Below, in pieces: positions 11,781 through 26,700 of a stretch of 64,000 bases of DNA. Within the stretch, counting starts at the first letter, position 1; every line of letters starts with the position of its first letter. The notes beneath the pieces are model-generated. The model saw only the letters and a list, made by a program, of their open reading frames with translations. It ran no database searches and was not told the DNA's origin. The DNA is from Stichopus chloronotus (Eukaryota > Echinodermata > Holothuroidea > Aspidochirotida > Stichopodidae). The position numbers and the translations under genes were made by a program. Location of the stretch: the NCBI GenBank assembly GCA_021234535.1, contig CM037832.1, positions 2,486,359-2,550,358 on the forward strand, written 5' to 3'.

Positions 11781-14700
11781 GTAAGTTCATGATTATTTAT
11801 TTCGCACAGCGAGCCTATCCACTTGATAGGCTAAGCAAACCGTGAGTTACCGGGATAGTGCAAAATTTCTTACGCTGTTACTCCGGGGCTCGGGCGTGCC
11901 ATTGTTCGCAATCTCTGATAGCTTGGATTAACGTGGTTGCATGACTTACCTTGTTACAAATGTTAATGAATCTGTATTGTGACCACGTGAGACCGTCTCA
12001 GTCTAAGATAATAAGACTTACTTGAGTTAGCATTATCTACGTACTTGACATTTCTATTTGTACAGATTTATTTTTCGTGCTATTTTGCTAATCCTCTCCC
12101 TGAATATTTGCAACACGCGAGAGCCGACAAACTCAAGTCAAGGAGCGTTTGTCAACATAAACTTGTTTTCACGTGAAGCCAGTCACTTCATGTACAAGTA
12201 GAGAGCAGTAACCTATTGTGTCATGTGTGTAGCACTTACCGGTGAAGCAAATTACAGTAGTTCAAGTCTTGTTGTGGTAATATTATTGCATTATGGCCTA
12301 GATCTACTTAAATTGCATCGTAGTTTAGCAGTATAGCGGTATTTTCGGGGCAGGTTAAAACTGAGCCTAACTGTTAAAGGCCTTTCTATGAAATTTCGAG
12401 TTGGCTTAGGCAGTTAGATACTGTAGCAGTGCATTCAGGTTATTCTGTAAGTCTGCAGTAGGCAGTGCAAAGAAATTTACTTAGGCCTAAAGCCTGAAGA
12501 GTGGAATTATACTTTCAGTCTCACTGCAAAACAGTACTGTAATGGTAACTTTAAGATGCTGTACAGTAACCCCAGAAATGGAATGGTCGCAAACTGCATA
12601 GGGAATATTTTTTGGGGCAGGAATTAGCAGATCGAGAGTGCACCAATAAACCTTGCTTCTTCCATGAATTTGTGCTTGGAGAATATCATTGTTCCATCTG
12701 GAATTCTTCATCTGTAGTGTAGATCCTGGACTACCTAAGCATGCACAACTTGCCGCGTTCCATTTAGGTGGTGAAGTGGGGAATTCACCAAGTAATTTTT
12801 TTCTGCATAGCAGATAGTGTGTTAATTTACTGTATGTGCTTCCCTGTACTGCAGAAAAAAATAACGCTGTCATTGCACCAGAATCCGTAGTGTTGCACAA
12901 TCGTACGCTCACTTTGCTGCCAATAATGTTAACGTTTTAAGTTTTATTTAAGTAACAAAAGATTCAATTATGAAGAGTTATTCTGTATAAATTTGCTTCA
13001 AATGAAGGTTTATATGGATATGGTTTGTGCTCTTAGTTGCATCAGTAGCTAAATGAAGTTAATTAAGGTTTGGTTTTTCAAGCAGCGATCATTCATGAAG
13101 TATAGGCTAGCCTAGGCATACTGTAAACTTTACTGTACTGTATTGTCAATTTTGGAATAGGCTATCATAAAGATTAGCCCAATGTTACATAACTTAACAA
13201 TGGCGATCATGCATGGTTATGACTTATGAGCATTTACAGAGGCATTAGCATACTGTAGAACCATAAGTTTTGTAGAGCACTTACCTAAGCAGAGGCGGAT
13301 ATTTTTAAATATCATTGTCAGGCTACCTCATTGAATTAACTATAGGGCATAGCTTGTATTTTTTTTTTTTTTTTTTTTGCCTATTCATTTTTTTAATGAA
13401 TTTAGATGAAAAGCGATTAATTGCATGTGGCCTTTTACTAAACGTTTATTTGGCTGGCGATTAATTGCTCACAGCCCTACTACACATACAGTAACATTAA
13501 AGCCTAGTCTATCCCTATAGGATAAGTGCAGAATACCAGAATACACAGTCAGGTTCTGTGTTTTAAAATGTGTCTGTGGTGGAACTAAGACTAGAAATTT
13601 GCATATACTTTTATGATACTAAAGAGGTATGCAATGAAGATCTGAATGACTCCAGACGTGTTGATGTATTTTTTTTTTAATATTTCCAAGTCCTTAGGTT
13701 ATTTTTAAGAGGCTATGAGGATATGCAGTCATGTTGTTTAATTGAATGACTTTTAGGAGGCTGGGAGGCTACACTTACAGGTAGATACAGACAGTTTCTG
13801 ATTTGAGATGGACTCATTGTCATTTAATATACTGTGGTAAAAGTAATTCCAAGTGCAAAGTGTATTTTTAAAATGATACACAGTTGCATCGTCCAGATGT
13901 GTATTTCAGTTGGCTGTTGGGGTGCACAGTCAAAATCTATACAGTTCATATTTTTAAGCTATGCATCAAGGATACTATTACATAGTCAAAATAAGAAAGA
14001 CGAAAAGAAAATTTGAATGAGAGGCATGTACTGTACATTACAATATGTTTTACAGTACCGTTTATTTTTGTAAGAATAATTGGAATTTCAAAGTTCTAAT
14101 TGTGAAAAGACCTCAAGGATACACTGTCAAAATTTCTTTTAGAGACTACTTGGATACACTGTCAAGACTTTCTCTAAGAGACCATGAGGTCAGATACACT
14201 GTCAAGATTCTCTTCAAGTGCCTTTAAGGATTGTACATGGTCAAGATTCCCTTTAAGAGACTGCACAGTCAAAATTATGATGGCGTCACTCACTGAGAGT
14301 GACTGCATAGCCCCTGTTGCGCAGTAAAAGACGATGCTTCGATCACCCAAGATATTCTACGATTACGCCAGGATTTAGGAATCAGTTATGCTCACAGATA
14401 ATTTTATTTCCCCCAGTTTATATCCCTAAACAGTAGCTGTTTCTTGAGGTGTCAATTTCCTTGTTGGTACCGTATAAATGCAGGTACAGAAGAAGACCAT
14501 ATCCAATCCACCTCACTAGTGTATGTCAGTTTTAACAGTTTGGTATTACCCTCTGATTATTGCTGTGACAAAAATGGCATGTTACTGTTAAAATTTTGGT
14601 TTGACTCTTTAAAAAGTTCTAATCCAAAGTACATAGATCATTAACACAGTTAGTGAATGTCATAAATTTTCTGGCTTGCCATTCCGTTAAAGTATTTTGC

Positions 14701-17700
14701 TATTTACTACTCTGTGAAAATGTTTTGCCCATTTTTTTTCCAAGTACACTGCTGTGTATTAAGTGTTGTAATTGAAATATGAAGTTGTACAAGGAATGCT
14801 CAACTGATGTGGTTGTTTGTGGGACAACATTTTACAACTCCGGTTTATTTTATTAAAAAATGTTAGCTGTCTGAGATGTTGCAATTGCCACTGACCTTGT
14901 TTACTGTGTATCTGTTTCACATGTTCTATCCATTCCTGTGAGTGGATTTGAAATGGAAGGCGCAGTCTTATTCACTACATGGTTCCATTCTACAATCTAA
15001 AAGTTCCTCTTTTCCTGTCATCTCATTTTGCAGCAACTGGAACTGGAGCAACTGCAGAAGAATGCATCTTCCTCTTCAGGCATAACTCAGCAGTCTGTAA
15101 GTAACAGATATATGAAGATGTCGTCAATTACATGGTTTGTAGCATTTACAGCAGGTTGCTCAACAATACTGTGTAGTGTATACTGTACACTACACTGTCA
15201 CAAAAAGACTGTATGATTTTCCGAAATCAGAAGGCAGAGCAATCGATGCAGGTGATTATCGTTTAGTGTAACATAAGGCCTTATAATCTGAATACAGTAC
15301 TGTACGTACTGTACTTCTAGTACCGTGGGTACTTTATCGTCACTTGCGTACAGTATGTTGTTCTTCAACGAAAAGTTGGCACTGTAGGAAGACATTACAG
15401 CATCTATCGATCTGGAAGTTACTTAAGGTCTCTAACCTGAAGCAAAGTGTGTCCACCAGATATTGTAAATAGTAAGAATGGTAGTTATCTGATAGAAGTT
15501 GGTGATCAACAGTGGTCCAAATATCAAAAATCACATGGAAATGAAACGCAATGTGTAAGACTCTCTATCTTCATATTTAAGCCAGATAGAGTGTTTTTGA
15601 TGCCAGATTCTAAATGTGTATGGGCAGAAAATACCCTAAAGTACTGTAGGTATTTTCAGCATTGTATCTTTATTTTCTGGGGCATGCACACAAATTGGGC
15701 ATGAAAAGGTGGTGCCAGGGCCATTTTTCCATGGGGCATTTAACAGCTTGGAATTTTGACCTGCAAGTTTGGTGTATTGTTTCCGTAGGTGGAACTATGT
15801 TTCATAAAAGGTTCAGCAAAATCTGAGTCGGTTCCCGATCGACCCATTTGTCGATTTGGCAGAGAATTACCGTTTTAATTTTTAAGAAAGAAAAGAAACT
15901 CTTTTTCATTATTGGATCTGTTGCACTGTATACTGACAGGGATGAAATTTAGCGGTCGTCCGGTCGTCCGAGACGACCAAAATTTCTGTAGGACGACCAA
16001 AGTTACTACCTCAGGTTGTCCTTTGGACGACCAAATTTTACCCCTGGTCATTTATATTATGACACAATGCTTACAACTCAACACTGAGATGCAACCAAAA
16101 TATTAAACATGCATGAACTCCATTCCAAAACATCTGTTTTCTTTCACAAAAAACCGCCAAAACAACCTGAAATCCACGGTACGTGAAAAGCCAAACAAAC
16201 AGCCTCAGTGTACGATCATGTTTCAACTGATTTTACTGTACCAGACATGCACATACAGTACACAGCAAGTACCAGATAGATGAATCGCAGTCGAAGAATT
16301 CCGCCATATGTGGCCATATTTTGATTTGAAACAAACATTATATTATACAGAGATTTTCTTCTACATGATATATACTTTACAGCATCAGTGATTCTAGATA
16401 ATGACATTTTTTATTATCGAAGTGAAAAGGTGGAATTTTACCAGCCTCCTTCTGGAACCCCCCCCCCCCCCTTCCATTTGGAGAAACCCTGAGCATTACT
16501 TTTAAGTTACAAGTCAGTGTATAATTTAGCTGTGGAAAGTTTCAACCTGTATAAGAAAGACAAATAAAAACATGGTCTTGACCGTGCAAAATACACATTT
16601 TGCACATTTCTTGTTTTTATATGTCCGTTGTGGAGGACGACCAAATTTTTGGGAGGACGACCAAATTTTTGCAGCTGGTTGTCCTTCGGACAACCATTTT
16701 CAGTTGCTTAAGGATCATCCCTGACTGAGCATTGTCTTTGTTAAATCTTTGCTTTGGTAATATTTTATATGGATTCAGAGTAGATATGTTTTGTGAAGAG
16801 TAATTTATGGGATTCAGTCAATGGATGCCTGCACTGTGCACTCATTGTACTATACATGAGCCATTTAAAAGTTGCTGTTTGAAATGCAATGTCACACATT
16901 GTTGCATTGCCATGCCCGAGTTTGTGCATACAGTATACATTGAATGCATTACTACTGCTGGTTGTACAGTAATTGATGAGATTGGTCCAATTATATTACT
17001 ACAGTTACTGTTTGGGAAAGAAAAAGCTTCAATATGGTAAAAGTTAATGAGGTGTTTACAGTACGTTTTTTCGAAACCTGTGAAATCATTTGGATTTGTT
17101 TGTAACTTAATCTCTCAGCCATTTCAATAAATGATTTCATACAGTATTACTGACACCCATTTTCATCAAAAATGTGAAATGTGGTATGTGAGTGCAGTAT
17201 TTCTTGTTTTGTGCCTGCAGTTTGAGGATGAATCAGTCAGCTCCAATGCCTTTGTGCAGCAGTATTTGAAAGAACAGCAGGAGTTGTTAGCAGAACAGAG
17301 GCGTGAGAAAGGTACTGTACAGTAACTGGAGTTCCTGAGTGTGTATTTTTAGGGAGTATTTCGTACGCACTGTACAGAACGGTTGCTGGACAAATTTCTC
17401 CCTTGAATGAATACCTCCTGGTTTTTTACCACCAGCTGAAATAATTATGACACCCACTAGGGGGGGCTATAACTTGATTCATCTGATATTGAAATTGAGT
17501 TCACTGTGATTCAGTCAGCTAAACCTTTATTTTAGTCCTCTTCTGTAGACAGTGGTGGTGTGTGTGTATCTTTCCATTGGAGCAAGGCTCAAATGGTCCC
17601 CATTGTCACTTACATGCTGGATAGAATCATGCGGAGACTAAGGGAACTGCCCCCATTGTAAAGCATCAAGTGAAAAGGAGATTTTTTGTTATGAAAAGTT

Positions 17701-20700
17701 TACCCCTTAGATTGCTGGAAATCGTGTCCCCGGTTTGGTAAGTGGCCTTTCACTCTTGTGGTTTCCCGATAAAGGCGGCCTTTCACTCTTGTGGTTTCCC
17801 AATAAAGGGCTTCTGGGGAGGCCTTGGTTCTCCCACCCCTCCCCTAGCCATGCTACCACTAATTGTGGATATACAGGGCTCTAGGTACCAACATTTTTCC
17901 AGTTGAAGTTTAGTACAGGTAAATGAGAATTGTCTTTTTCTTTTCATTCTGATGTACTGTATCTTCAATCACATACAGTATTTAGGAGACTTCACTTTAA
18001 ATGGCAAAATCGTGGATGTGGTCATGGAGACCAAAAAAATCAATCCTGTGAGCAGAGAAACTTTGACGTATTTGAATTATTAAACACACTGCATGCCGTG
18101 TGTGGTTTTGGAATCATTGAACGCTGTCAACGAGATTTAAGAAAGAAACACTAAATTTACTTTCCTTACAGTAGTTCCTTTGAACTTTTTCAATTATTGT
18201 AAGTTTATCGTTGGAAAGAAGGTTATCACCCCCGTTTGATGACATTGTATTTTTGCTGTCACATATACCGTATCATGTGAGATGAATTACATTGTGAAAC
18301 TCTGTGGTGACCGCATGTTTTCCTTGTTTCAGCAAGTATGTTACATGTTAAAAGGATACCCTTTTTGTGGTGTGTTCCATATTGTTGCATTTTCCAGAAT
18401 CACTCCTCCATATGTGACAAATTGGATTGCTTATTACCTTCATCTTCCTTTTTGATTTCAATCTTCCAGAGAAAGCTAAAAAGGAGCAGGAGCACATGGT
18501 CAGTGTTGATGCTGAAGAATCAAAGGAGAAAGCTGAGGCAGTATTAGACAACGTAGAGGCACCCTCACCCGCAGAGGAGTCCCTAAAGAAGACCTCTGCT
18601 CAAGGAGAAACAGCGAAGGAGGACGACAGCTCAGTGGACATCATGGCAAAAGGGAAAGAAGAAAAGACACAGAGGAGTAGGAGAAGGAAGAAATCAAGCA
18701 CCAGTGAACAGAACACTGAAGCAGTGGAAGGTTTTACCAGGAGAAGCAGCTCGAGGAGGTTGGCATCCCAGTCAAATGAGATGGAGGCAGATGTGGCTGA
18801 TACCAAGGAGGAGGTCAAAGTTGGGCCTGATGAGAAAATGGCAGAAGAGAAGAACGGTGAGAAGGAATCTACAGGAGGCAGAGGTGAAGACCCCTTTCAG
18901 ATGGAAAAGAGTGATGAATCAAAAGAGAGTAAAACAGTTAAGACTGTTGTAGCATCAGAGAAAGAGAACCAAAAAGAAGTTGAGGATGAAGAAGTAAAGG
19001 AACCCACAGAGGCAGCCGATTCAGGAATTAGCTCTAAGCAAGAGAAGAGTGAGACTGGAGGGGGAACAGCTGGGATAAGGAATAGGTCAAGCGATACTGC
19101 TAATGAAGACAAAAAAGATGAGGAGAAGGTCGATATGGATGTAGACATGCCTGAGGAAGATCACCGTAGCGACAGAAAAAGAAAGAAAGATGATGGAGGA
19201 GAGATAGACAAAGGAAGGAGCACAAAGAAGAAGAGGGATCGTTCAAGGTCCAGAACTAGTGAGAGCGATGGCAGGGAGAAAGCCGAGGACAAAGATGATG
19301 AAGCAGTCAAGGATCCTGTCAAAAAGGAACCAGATGAGAGAAGAGAGAAGAGGAGGGTATCAGAGGATTTGGAGGAGACCAGGAAAGAGGAAGGTACCAA
19401 ACATGCTGACAAAAACAGAGATGAAAGACGCAAAGATGACAGAGGCAGGAAAAGAAGTCACAAAGAGGGTAGAGCAGAGAAAGGGAAGAAGGAGGGCCAA
19501 GAGGATGAAAAGGATACAAAGGACCAAGAAGATTTGCAAAATTTCACGAAACAGGGAGACAAGGAAAAGAAGGAGGTTAGCAAAGGTGTTGAAAAGATGG
19601 AGACAGACGAAGGGAAAAGAAAAGAGGTGGAAGATCAAAAGATGGATACAGAAGAGAAAAATGATGAAACAACAAAGATAAAACAAGGTGCGGAGGAGGA
19701 GGAGGAGATGACCTCAGAGGCAGTTAGAGAGGAGAAGAAACAGAAGGGTGAACAAGGAGAAAGACAAGAAGTGGAAGATGGAGAAGTTGAAGATGATGAT
19801 GATGACCATGATGATAGTAGTCGTAGTTCCAGGTGAGATTGCTATGGTGTCAAAGATGTGCAAAGTTAGCCTTAAACATTAATGAGACCGTGATGACAAA
19901 AGATCACCTTCACCTGACACTTCCCATCATGAAAGACAAAAAGACGATATGATAATGAAAAAAACAGATGACAATAGTATTCACTTCTATGTGTCTATTA
20001 ACGACACAGCGATCTTAAAAGTGTAAACAATACCTGTACTGTGCTTGTCATTTAAGAAAAAACAAAAACTGTACAGTGTATCAGGAATGGTTGATTACAA
20101 TCAGATTTATCAAGTGAAATCAGATCAATCAACTGAAATCCAAGCTGTTTGAATCATAACTATGTATCAGTTGATACAATAGGAGGACAAAGGGAAAGTT
20201 GATGTGATGACAAATGGGAAAAAGTGTAACCTGCAGCAACATCATTACTGTAGCAGCTTTAATACTGACATTGTCTTCATTATATGCTCTTGAAGTTTGT
20301 AATATGTTAGCAAACATTTCTTTCAAATTCATAGAATTGAAGTGGGTGTGCCCACTTTGGGTGGTCCCACATGTTTCTGCATGGCATTTGAGCTTTTCAC
20401 CCAGCTTTTCAAAAATGAAAAAAAAAAAAAAAAAGAGATACCTGGCACAGTTTTCAGACTTATCCACTAAAGTAGAATCTTTCTTTCAGATGATGAGTAG
20501 TTTGGAGGAGACTCAAGGTTAAGGCTGGTCTTCTTTCAATGCCATTCTTGCATTTTACTTTATGTCAATTTAAGCTTCAATACTTATTAACTTCAAAAAA
20601 AAAAAAAAACTGAAGATCCACACTCCCCCAAAATTCTCAGTCAGTTTGCAGACATATTACACCATTTTACATCTGAGGGACAGAGGGATCTCCCAAATTT

Positions 20701-23700
20701 TCCAAAAGGAAGCTGACAGCCCCCCTCCCAAAAAAAAAAATTAAAGGGAAATAGGGTGTTTAGAATACACTAACATGACATACAAAAGAAATAGCTTTAG
20801 TCATTGTTAAACTACTCAGCCTCATCACTAAACATCTGCCAAAACTTCATGTCCACAAAACATGCATGTGATGAGTAACAGAAGATGCATCATTTGAATT
20901 TTGAAAAGTTTGGGTGAACAAATTAGTGTTGAGCAACAAATATGTGAGTTTCTATCTGTGAGAAACTAATTTCTTGAAAAGAAGGCTACTGTCCTTTCTT
21001 ATTTTGAATAATCTATCATGCTGCGTCCACAAACATAAGTTTTATAAAATATGGATGTTTCCTGTAAAACAAACCCCCTACTTCCCTTTAAGCACACCCC
21101 TGCAGACTTGAATGCAAAAATGGATCCAAATATAAGGATGTGCTAAATAATAAACCAGCTTCAATAAAGTGAATATTTAAGGTGTTAAATTTTGCGTAAA
21201 TATGTCTATAATTTATTTCAACATTGAAAAGTTTCAGTCAGTGAAGATCTTCAAGGATGTTTTAGTTTATAGTTAAGGCATCAAAAAGTGAAGTTGCAAA
21301 AAATGAAGGATCATTCTCAGGGATAATTAAGGAAGATTTATTGGTATTCAAAATTTTCATGAGGGCATATTTTGATACCCAAGTTAAGAATTCATGGACA
21401 TTCAACAGGAAGGCTTCAAAGTTTAAGTTCATACTCAAAATGAGTGGAACTGAAAACAAACATGTTAATTGTAGGTGAACATTTTAACATGGATGCAATT
21501 GGGTGTGCTGGAAAGAAGTTCAGATGGTTCTTTCAGAAAATTGAGTGAGTAATTTAAACAAAGTGTAAAATTGCTCCTTCCTTCACGTTTCGCATGTACC
21601 GTATGGGTCGTTGACTTGAGTACTCATTTCTTTCAACACCAGGAGAAGATCGGAGGAAAGTGCAAAGAGGAAGGATCGATCTGAGAAGAAAGAGGATACC
21701 TCCTCAAAGGAAAGGAAATCCGAGGCAGAGGATGACAAAAGGGAAGGTATAAAGAAGGTAAGTGTGGGAGAGTTCATGATCTCTGAGCTGGTGACCGTAG
21801 TGTGACATTTTCCATAGAAAATCTTCTCTCTGAGTGCCATAGTTTGTTGTAAAAGCTCAAGAACATACTCCTGTCATTGTTAAATGGAACACCTGATAGG
21901 GATCTTACATCACAGCCTCCGTAGATTTCTTTTTAAGTCATTTTCCACCTCCTTACCAATGCTTCTCCTCACGTGAAGTAGACAGAAACGAAATGCTCGT
22001 GCTGGGGTGTCATATATTGTTATCAGTCTGAAATTGGGTTCTCTCCCCATGTCCCTTCTGTTTTTCTTCCTTTTTTTCTTCCTCTTTTTTCTTCCTCTGT
22101 ACATATTGTTAGGGATGCAGTAATGTTAGGATTACTATGTAGTTCAGTAAGTACCAAAATGCTTAAACTGGTGCTGTTAGCATTGTGAGAAATCACCCTC
22201 AGTGTGTCATTTGTCACACAACGTCATCTTATTCTAGAATATGCCACTCTTGTACTTACACAGAATGATGAGGTTTGTAGAATCCAAGAAATGCACATGG
22301 TAGGACTTGGGTAAGGTTGGGAGGGGGGAGAGGAGGGGGGAAAGAGATCAAGTGAGAAAGAGGAGATGAGGGGGCCTTTTCCATGCATCATTTGTTCTAT
22401 CACTGTAGTCTCCCTCTCTTCATGGCATTACTTTCTGTTGGCAATGCTAATACTGTCTTATTAACCTACCTAACCACCATCTTTAGCTATCAGCTCAAGT
22501 TGTAAGTCCTGGCCTTGCGATCTTATGTGGGTGACTCGAAGTACCTGTGGTTTTGAATGTGGTGGTCAGTGTTTGGTATATCTGGTAAACACACAAGCAC
22601 CTAGTCGGCTCTCGTAGCCCGCTGGGCCGGGTCAAGGTCTCAGGCCGGAACTCTCTGTCGCCATCTTCCAACTTTGCGGAGGAGTGCCTACATTTGCTTC
22701 ACTTACTGGTGGATATGTGAACAGACAAAGCTTAAGACTTAAGGAATAGCTTGTGTTCAGTGCAATCAACAGACCGTACTCTCTTTGCATTCAGTGTGAT
22801 AGAAAAATTAAAACTGGACGAACCATGAGTAGACAACCATCGATTCATAGCTGCAACTGAACAATCACACTAATGACCGTCTAGATTTGTTTGAAATTTC
22901 TGAAAGGACAGCATCATTTGATTTACCTTGAACACTGAATAAATCATTTTGGGAATGCTCATGATATACTGTAACTGTAGTTTCAACTGAACAATCGCAC
23001 AAATGATTGTGCAGATTTGTTTGAAGTTTCCGAAAGGACGATATTTGATTTACCTTGAACTCTGAATAAATCATTTTAGAAATGCCCAGGATATACTGTA
23101 ACAAGTATTAGCATCGTTCTTCTAAGCGAAGGAATTTAACACTTGATTGCTCAGAAAGTTGAAGCAACTTTGAAATTATTTTTTAAACAATGCCAAGTCT
23201 GTCACAAGAAAGAAAAGTGGATTGATGTTACATTACCAATGGACTGCTGCCGTTATCCCATTTCAGTTCGTTGGTCCTATTGGAACTCTTGTAGCGATGT
23301 AGATCTCACCATTATCTGGAGCAACCTCAATACAATACGATGGACCGTACCTGTACAGGCTGTACTGGAGTGTCCAATCATGTTCATCGTTCATGTTCGC
23401 AGCGTCGCTCTGTGGTCACTAACATGTTATGATCGAGCGGAGACTGTACAGTAGCACCCTCAAAACTTTCAATAGTGATCAAACCATACTGCATGAACAG
23501 TGCTGTTTACAGAAAACCCAGTTCGCTGCCATTTTGATCGCTGTAACCTTGTTTGTGAAGGTGAAATGGTAACAATGAACGTTAACCAGTTTGTCAGCGT
23601 GCATTGTTAACGGCCTGTCACCGCACGAGGCATCTGTCGTCACCGAGTTAACTGCCCTGAACTACAGAGCTGTGATTTTTTCAAGTGGATGCATTACATC

Positions 23701-26700
23701 GTACTCATCCATCTTGCTGTGCCAATTTTATTGAGATTGACATTGATGAAAGGATAGCATCATCTACTTGACAAGCTCTGATCATCACCAAGGTCTTTTT
23801 TTTTTTTAAATCGGCCTTGGTGTCCTTCACTAACGAGATCTGTGGAACGTACTGTGTGACAGAACCCTCACTTGAACAGAGACAACGTCGTATGTTACGT
23901 GGAAGCCGTGACTGACACCTAAACATTTCCAGGGTGCATTGCAGAACGTCATCAACCTTAGTGCTCGAGATCTACCGTACAGTGTGTCGGATGGACGTCT
24001 TCGTTGCTACTTGATGGATGCGATGATGAAGTGGGTGCGGTTCGTTGCCTTGGCCAGGCATGGTTTTGAATGTGTTGGGCTTTTTGTGGTGGTTACCCCC
24101 TCTGACCTCTTTGCAGATCTATACATAGATGAGGATTTATCAACTGGTGAAGGGCAGGCTACATCATGGTGCAGGTTCTAGACAATTCCAACAACAGATT
24201 TGGGTTCTCTGTTAACCACTTCTCTTTTTTCGTTCACAGACTGTGGAGTTTTCTTTCGTTGGCTCTCACTGTCCGTGGTCGCGCTGATGATAAATTACTG
24301 TGAATGTTTAATATACTTCACAAAATTAAAAAAAAAAAAATAGAAAATCCCTAAGTTGCTAATAATAATCTGGTATGTGGTGCAGTCAAATGTGTGTGAC
24401 CAAAACATTACTGCAAATATCATAGGCCACCAACACAAAGATTTAGTTTGCATTACTGTAAGTGACAACCTTCTGTAATCAGGTCTGAATAACTTCATCA
24501 CAATTTTTATTTCAAAAATTTCTAAAAGGAGATTGAAAATGGTGGTGCAGTAGGCAAACCTTCCAAAACCAATCATCCAGTTTTATCTTACTATTTTGCC
24601 GACTGACTGTATCTTGTGATGTGAAATTTCCATTCCAGAATTTCTCCATACTCTATATTTTAAACTATTGTCATGCAGTTTGGTATCTCCATATACAGGT
24701 TACAGTACACCATGCATACTGTGTATAAAGTCACAGAAATGTGTTCTGCAGCAGTTTACAGTAGTATGTACAGAAAGTCATGTGTTGTCAATAGCAAGAA
24801 ATGTTGTGCAATATTTCAAGCAAAATTATAGCAACAAGTTAAATGAAATATGACATAATAATATTGCTGTGAGTGCCCAGAAATTGAGGCATTCAAAGGC
24901 AAGTTAATGCAAAAAAAAAACAAGGGAAAATGGGAAAAGCCCAGACTGCACCTAAAGGACAGGATATATGTGCAATATAATCGAAAGTCTAAGAAAGTAG
25001 CCAATCCTTTCAGTACTCTATGCGGTACTCTACAGGCCCAGAACTGGTAGTGCTGTACACCGTTAAGCGTACACATCAAACTAACAGTTTGCCATGAATA
25101 GATGACATTGGTTGATAACTAGAATGACACCACATGCAAAGGGTGACACCAGGTGATGTTTGGCTCAGGGTAGCCAGCTTTGGCAAATTTGTTTCAGGTT
25201 CAGTTGCAAAATGAGCTCTCATGAACGTGCATTTATGTAATTTGAACTAAAATGTTGGAGCGCTAAAATGTCATGTACAGTACTCTACAGTACAGCCTAC
25301 TGTAGTACTGATAGACAGTTGTAATTGCCAAAAATCTGAAATGTGCTGTCTTGGGCTCTGAGTAATTGTATCATAATTCATTGAGTGAAATTTTTTCCTC
25401 TCGAAAATGTACAATAGTCAGTACAGTACCTTACTTGAAACATGAAAGAATCATTGATATTCCGTATTCTGTAGCACATGATGATAGTGGATATTCAAAA
25501 ACAATGCTACAAATGTAACTGATGGAAGGTTGATAGATTCCTTTTTGGGACTCTCTCGCTTTCACCAAGTGGTTTTCTCCTCCTGAAACGAAGGAAAATG
25601 GATTTTAAATATTGACATAGTTGACACTTTCCCAAACAGAAGTCACTTATAATTTAATTTCTGTAGTAGGTTGATATGATAATTGTATTGCGAGTACTTT
25701 CGCTGTTGAACCATTTTAAGCTGTCTGTCTGTCTGTTTGTTTGTTCTTGGTATGCTAAAATAGTGACCTGCGCAAAATCGAAATACTGAATACGGACAGA
25801 AATGAGCAAGCACAGGCAGTTGTCAATGGATGGACAATCAGACAGACAGACACACCTGTCGGTAAATAGTGACAACAATCTGATCTTCCTGAAGTGATTT
25901 ATTTATTTTATGAAATATTTTCAGGGGTCTCTCATTATTTATAAGAAGGATACCTCTTCCAAGAAAGTTTATGCCCCAGTGATAACCAGGAGGATTTCTC
26001 TGAAGTGTAAGTACAGTCACATTCTGATGTTGCATTCTTTCAGGTTCAATTGATACTGTAGCCTTCCAAAAAATTTTGGATAGATTTTTGTTTCTGTGTA
26101 ATGAAAGAAACTGTAGCCCTGGGGAAAATCTCTCCTTCAAGTCTCCCAATGGCTGATATAAAGGGAATGAACAGTCACCCCAATTTCATTCTTAGGCATT
26201 AGTTAACTCTTACAAATCTCCTCTTAACAATCTCATCCCCTGTACCTTTCAGGATGTTTCAAACTATTGCATATTCAAAGTAAGTAACTTCATAAATTTA
26301 TCAATCCAGTAACAAAAATGTTGTCACTTGATGCAAAAGAACCATTCATAAATTAGAATAGGGGACTATCCTAATGCAAATTGTGGTTACTGTAGTTTCC
26401 CAAGGTGGTCTACTTGTACTGTTCTAAAGTCCTCCAATCAGTTATGTATCTTATCAACTTCTATAGCAAATAGCCACTTCATTGTTCATCCTCCACTACT
26501 GTAAGCTAAAACTAACAATTAGCAAAAGTGAAGTAACTCTCTGCATATAGTAACCTGCTTTTCTCACACCCATGTCTTCACTCAGCCTCAGTATTGCATC
26601 TCCTACCGTACTGTGACTGGTATTTTCACACCTACTAGTCCCTACAGTTTCTTTGATATGAATCCACCAACTACCATAAAGTGTAAATTCACTGAAAGAT

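Noticed and set aside
12487..12912. 141-codon minus-strand open frame in Acinus intron 1
   Set aside because: No recognisable domain, ordinary intronic composition, no matching splice context; chance length is plausible.
18600..19686. Several minus-strand open frames opposite Acinus exon 4 (Ser/Leu/Phe-rich)
   Set aside because: They mirror the purine-rich sense codons; low-complexity S/F/L strings with no family features.
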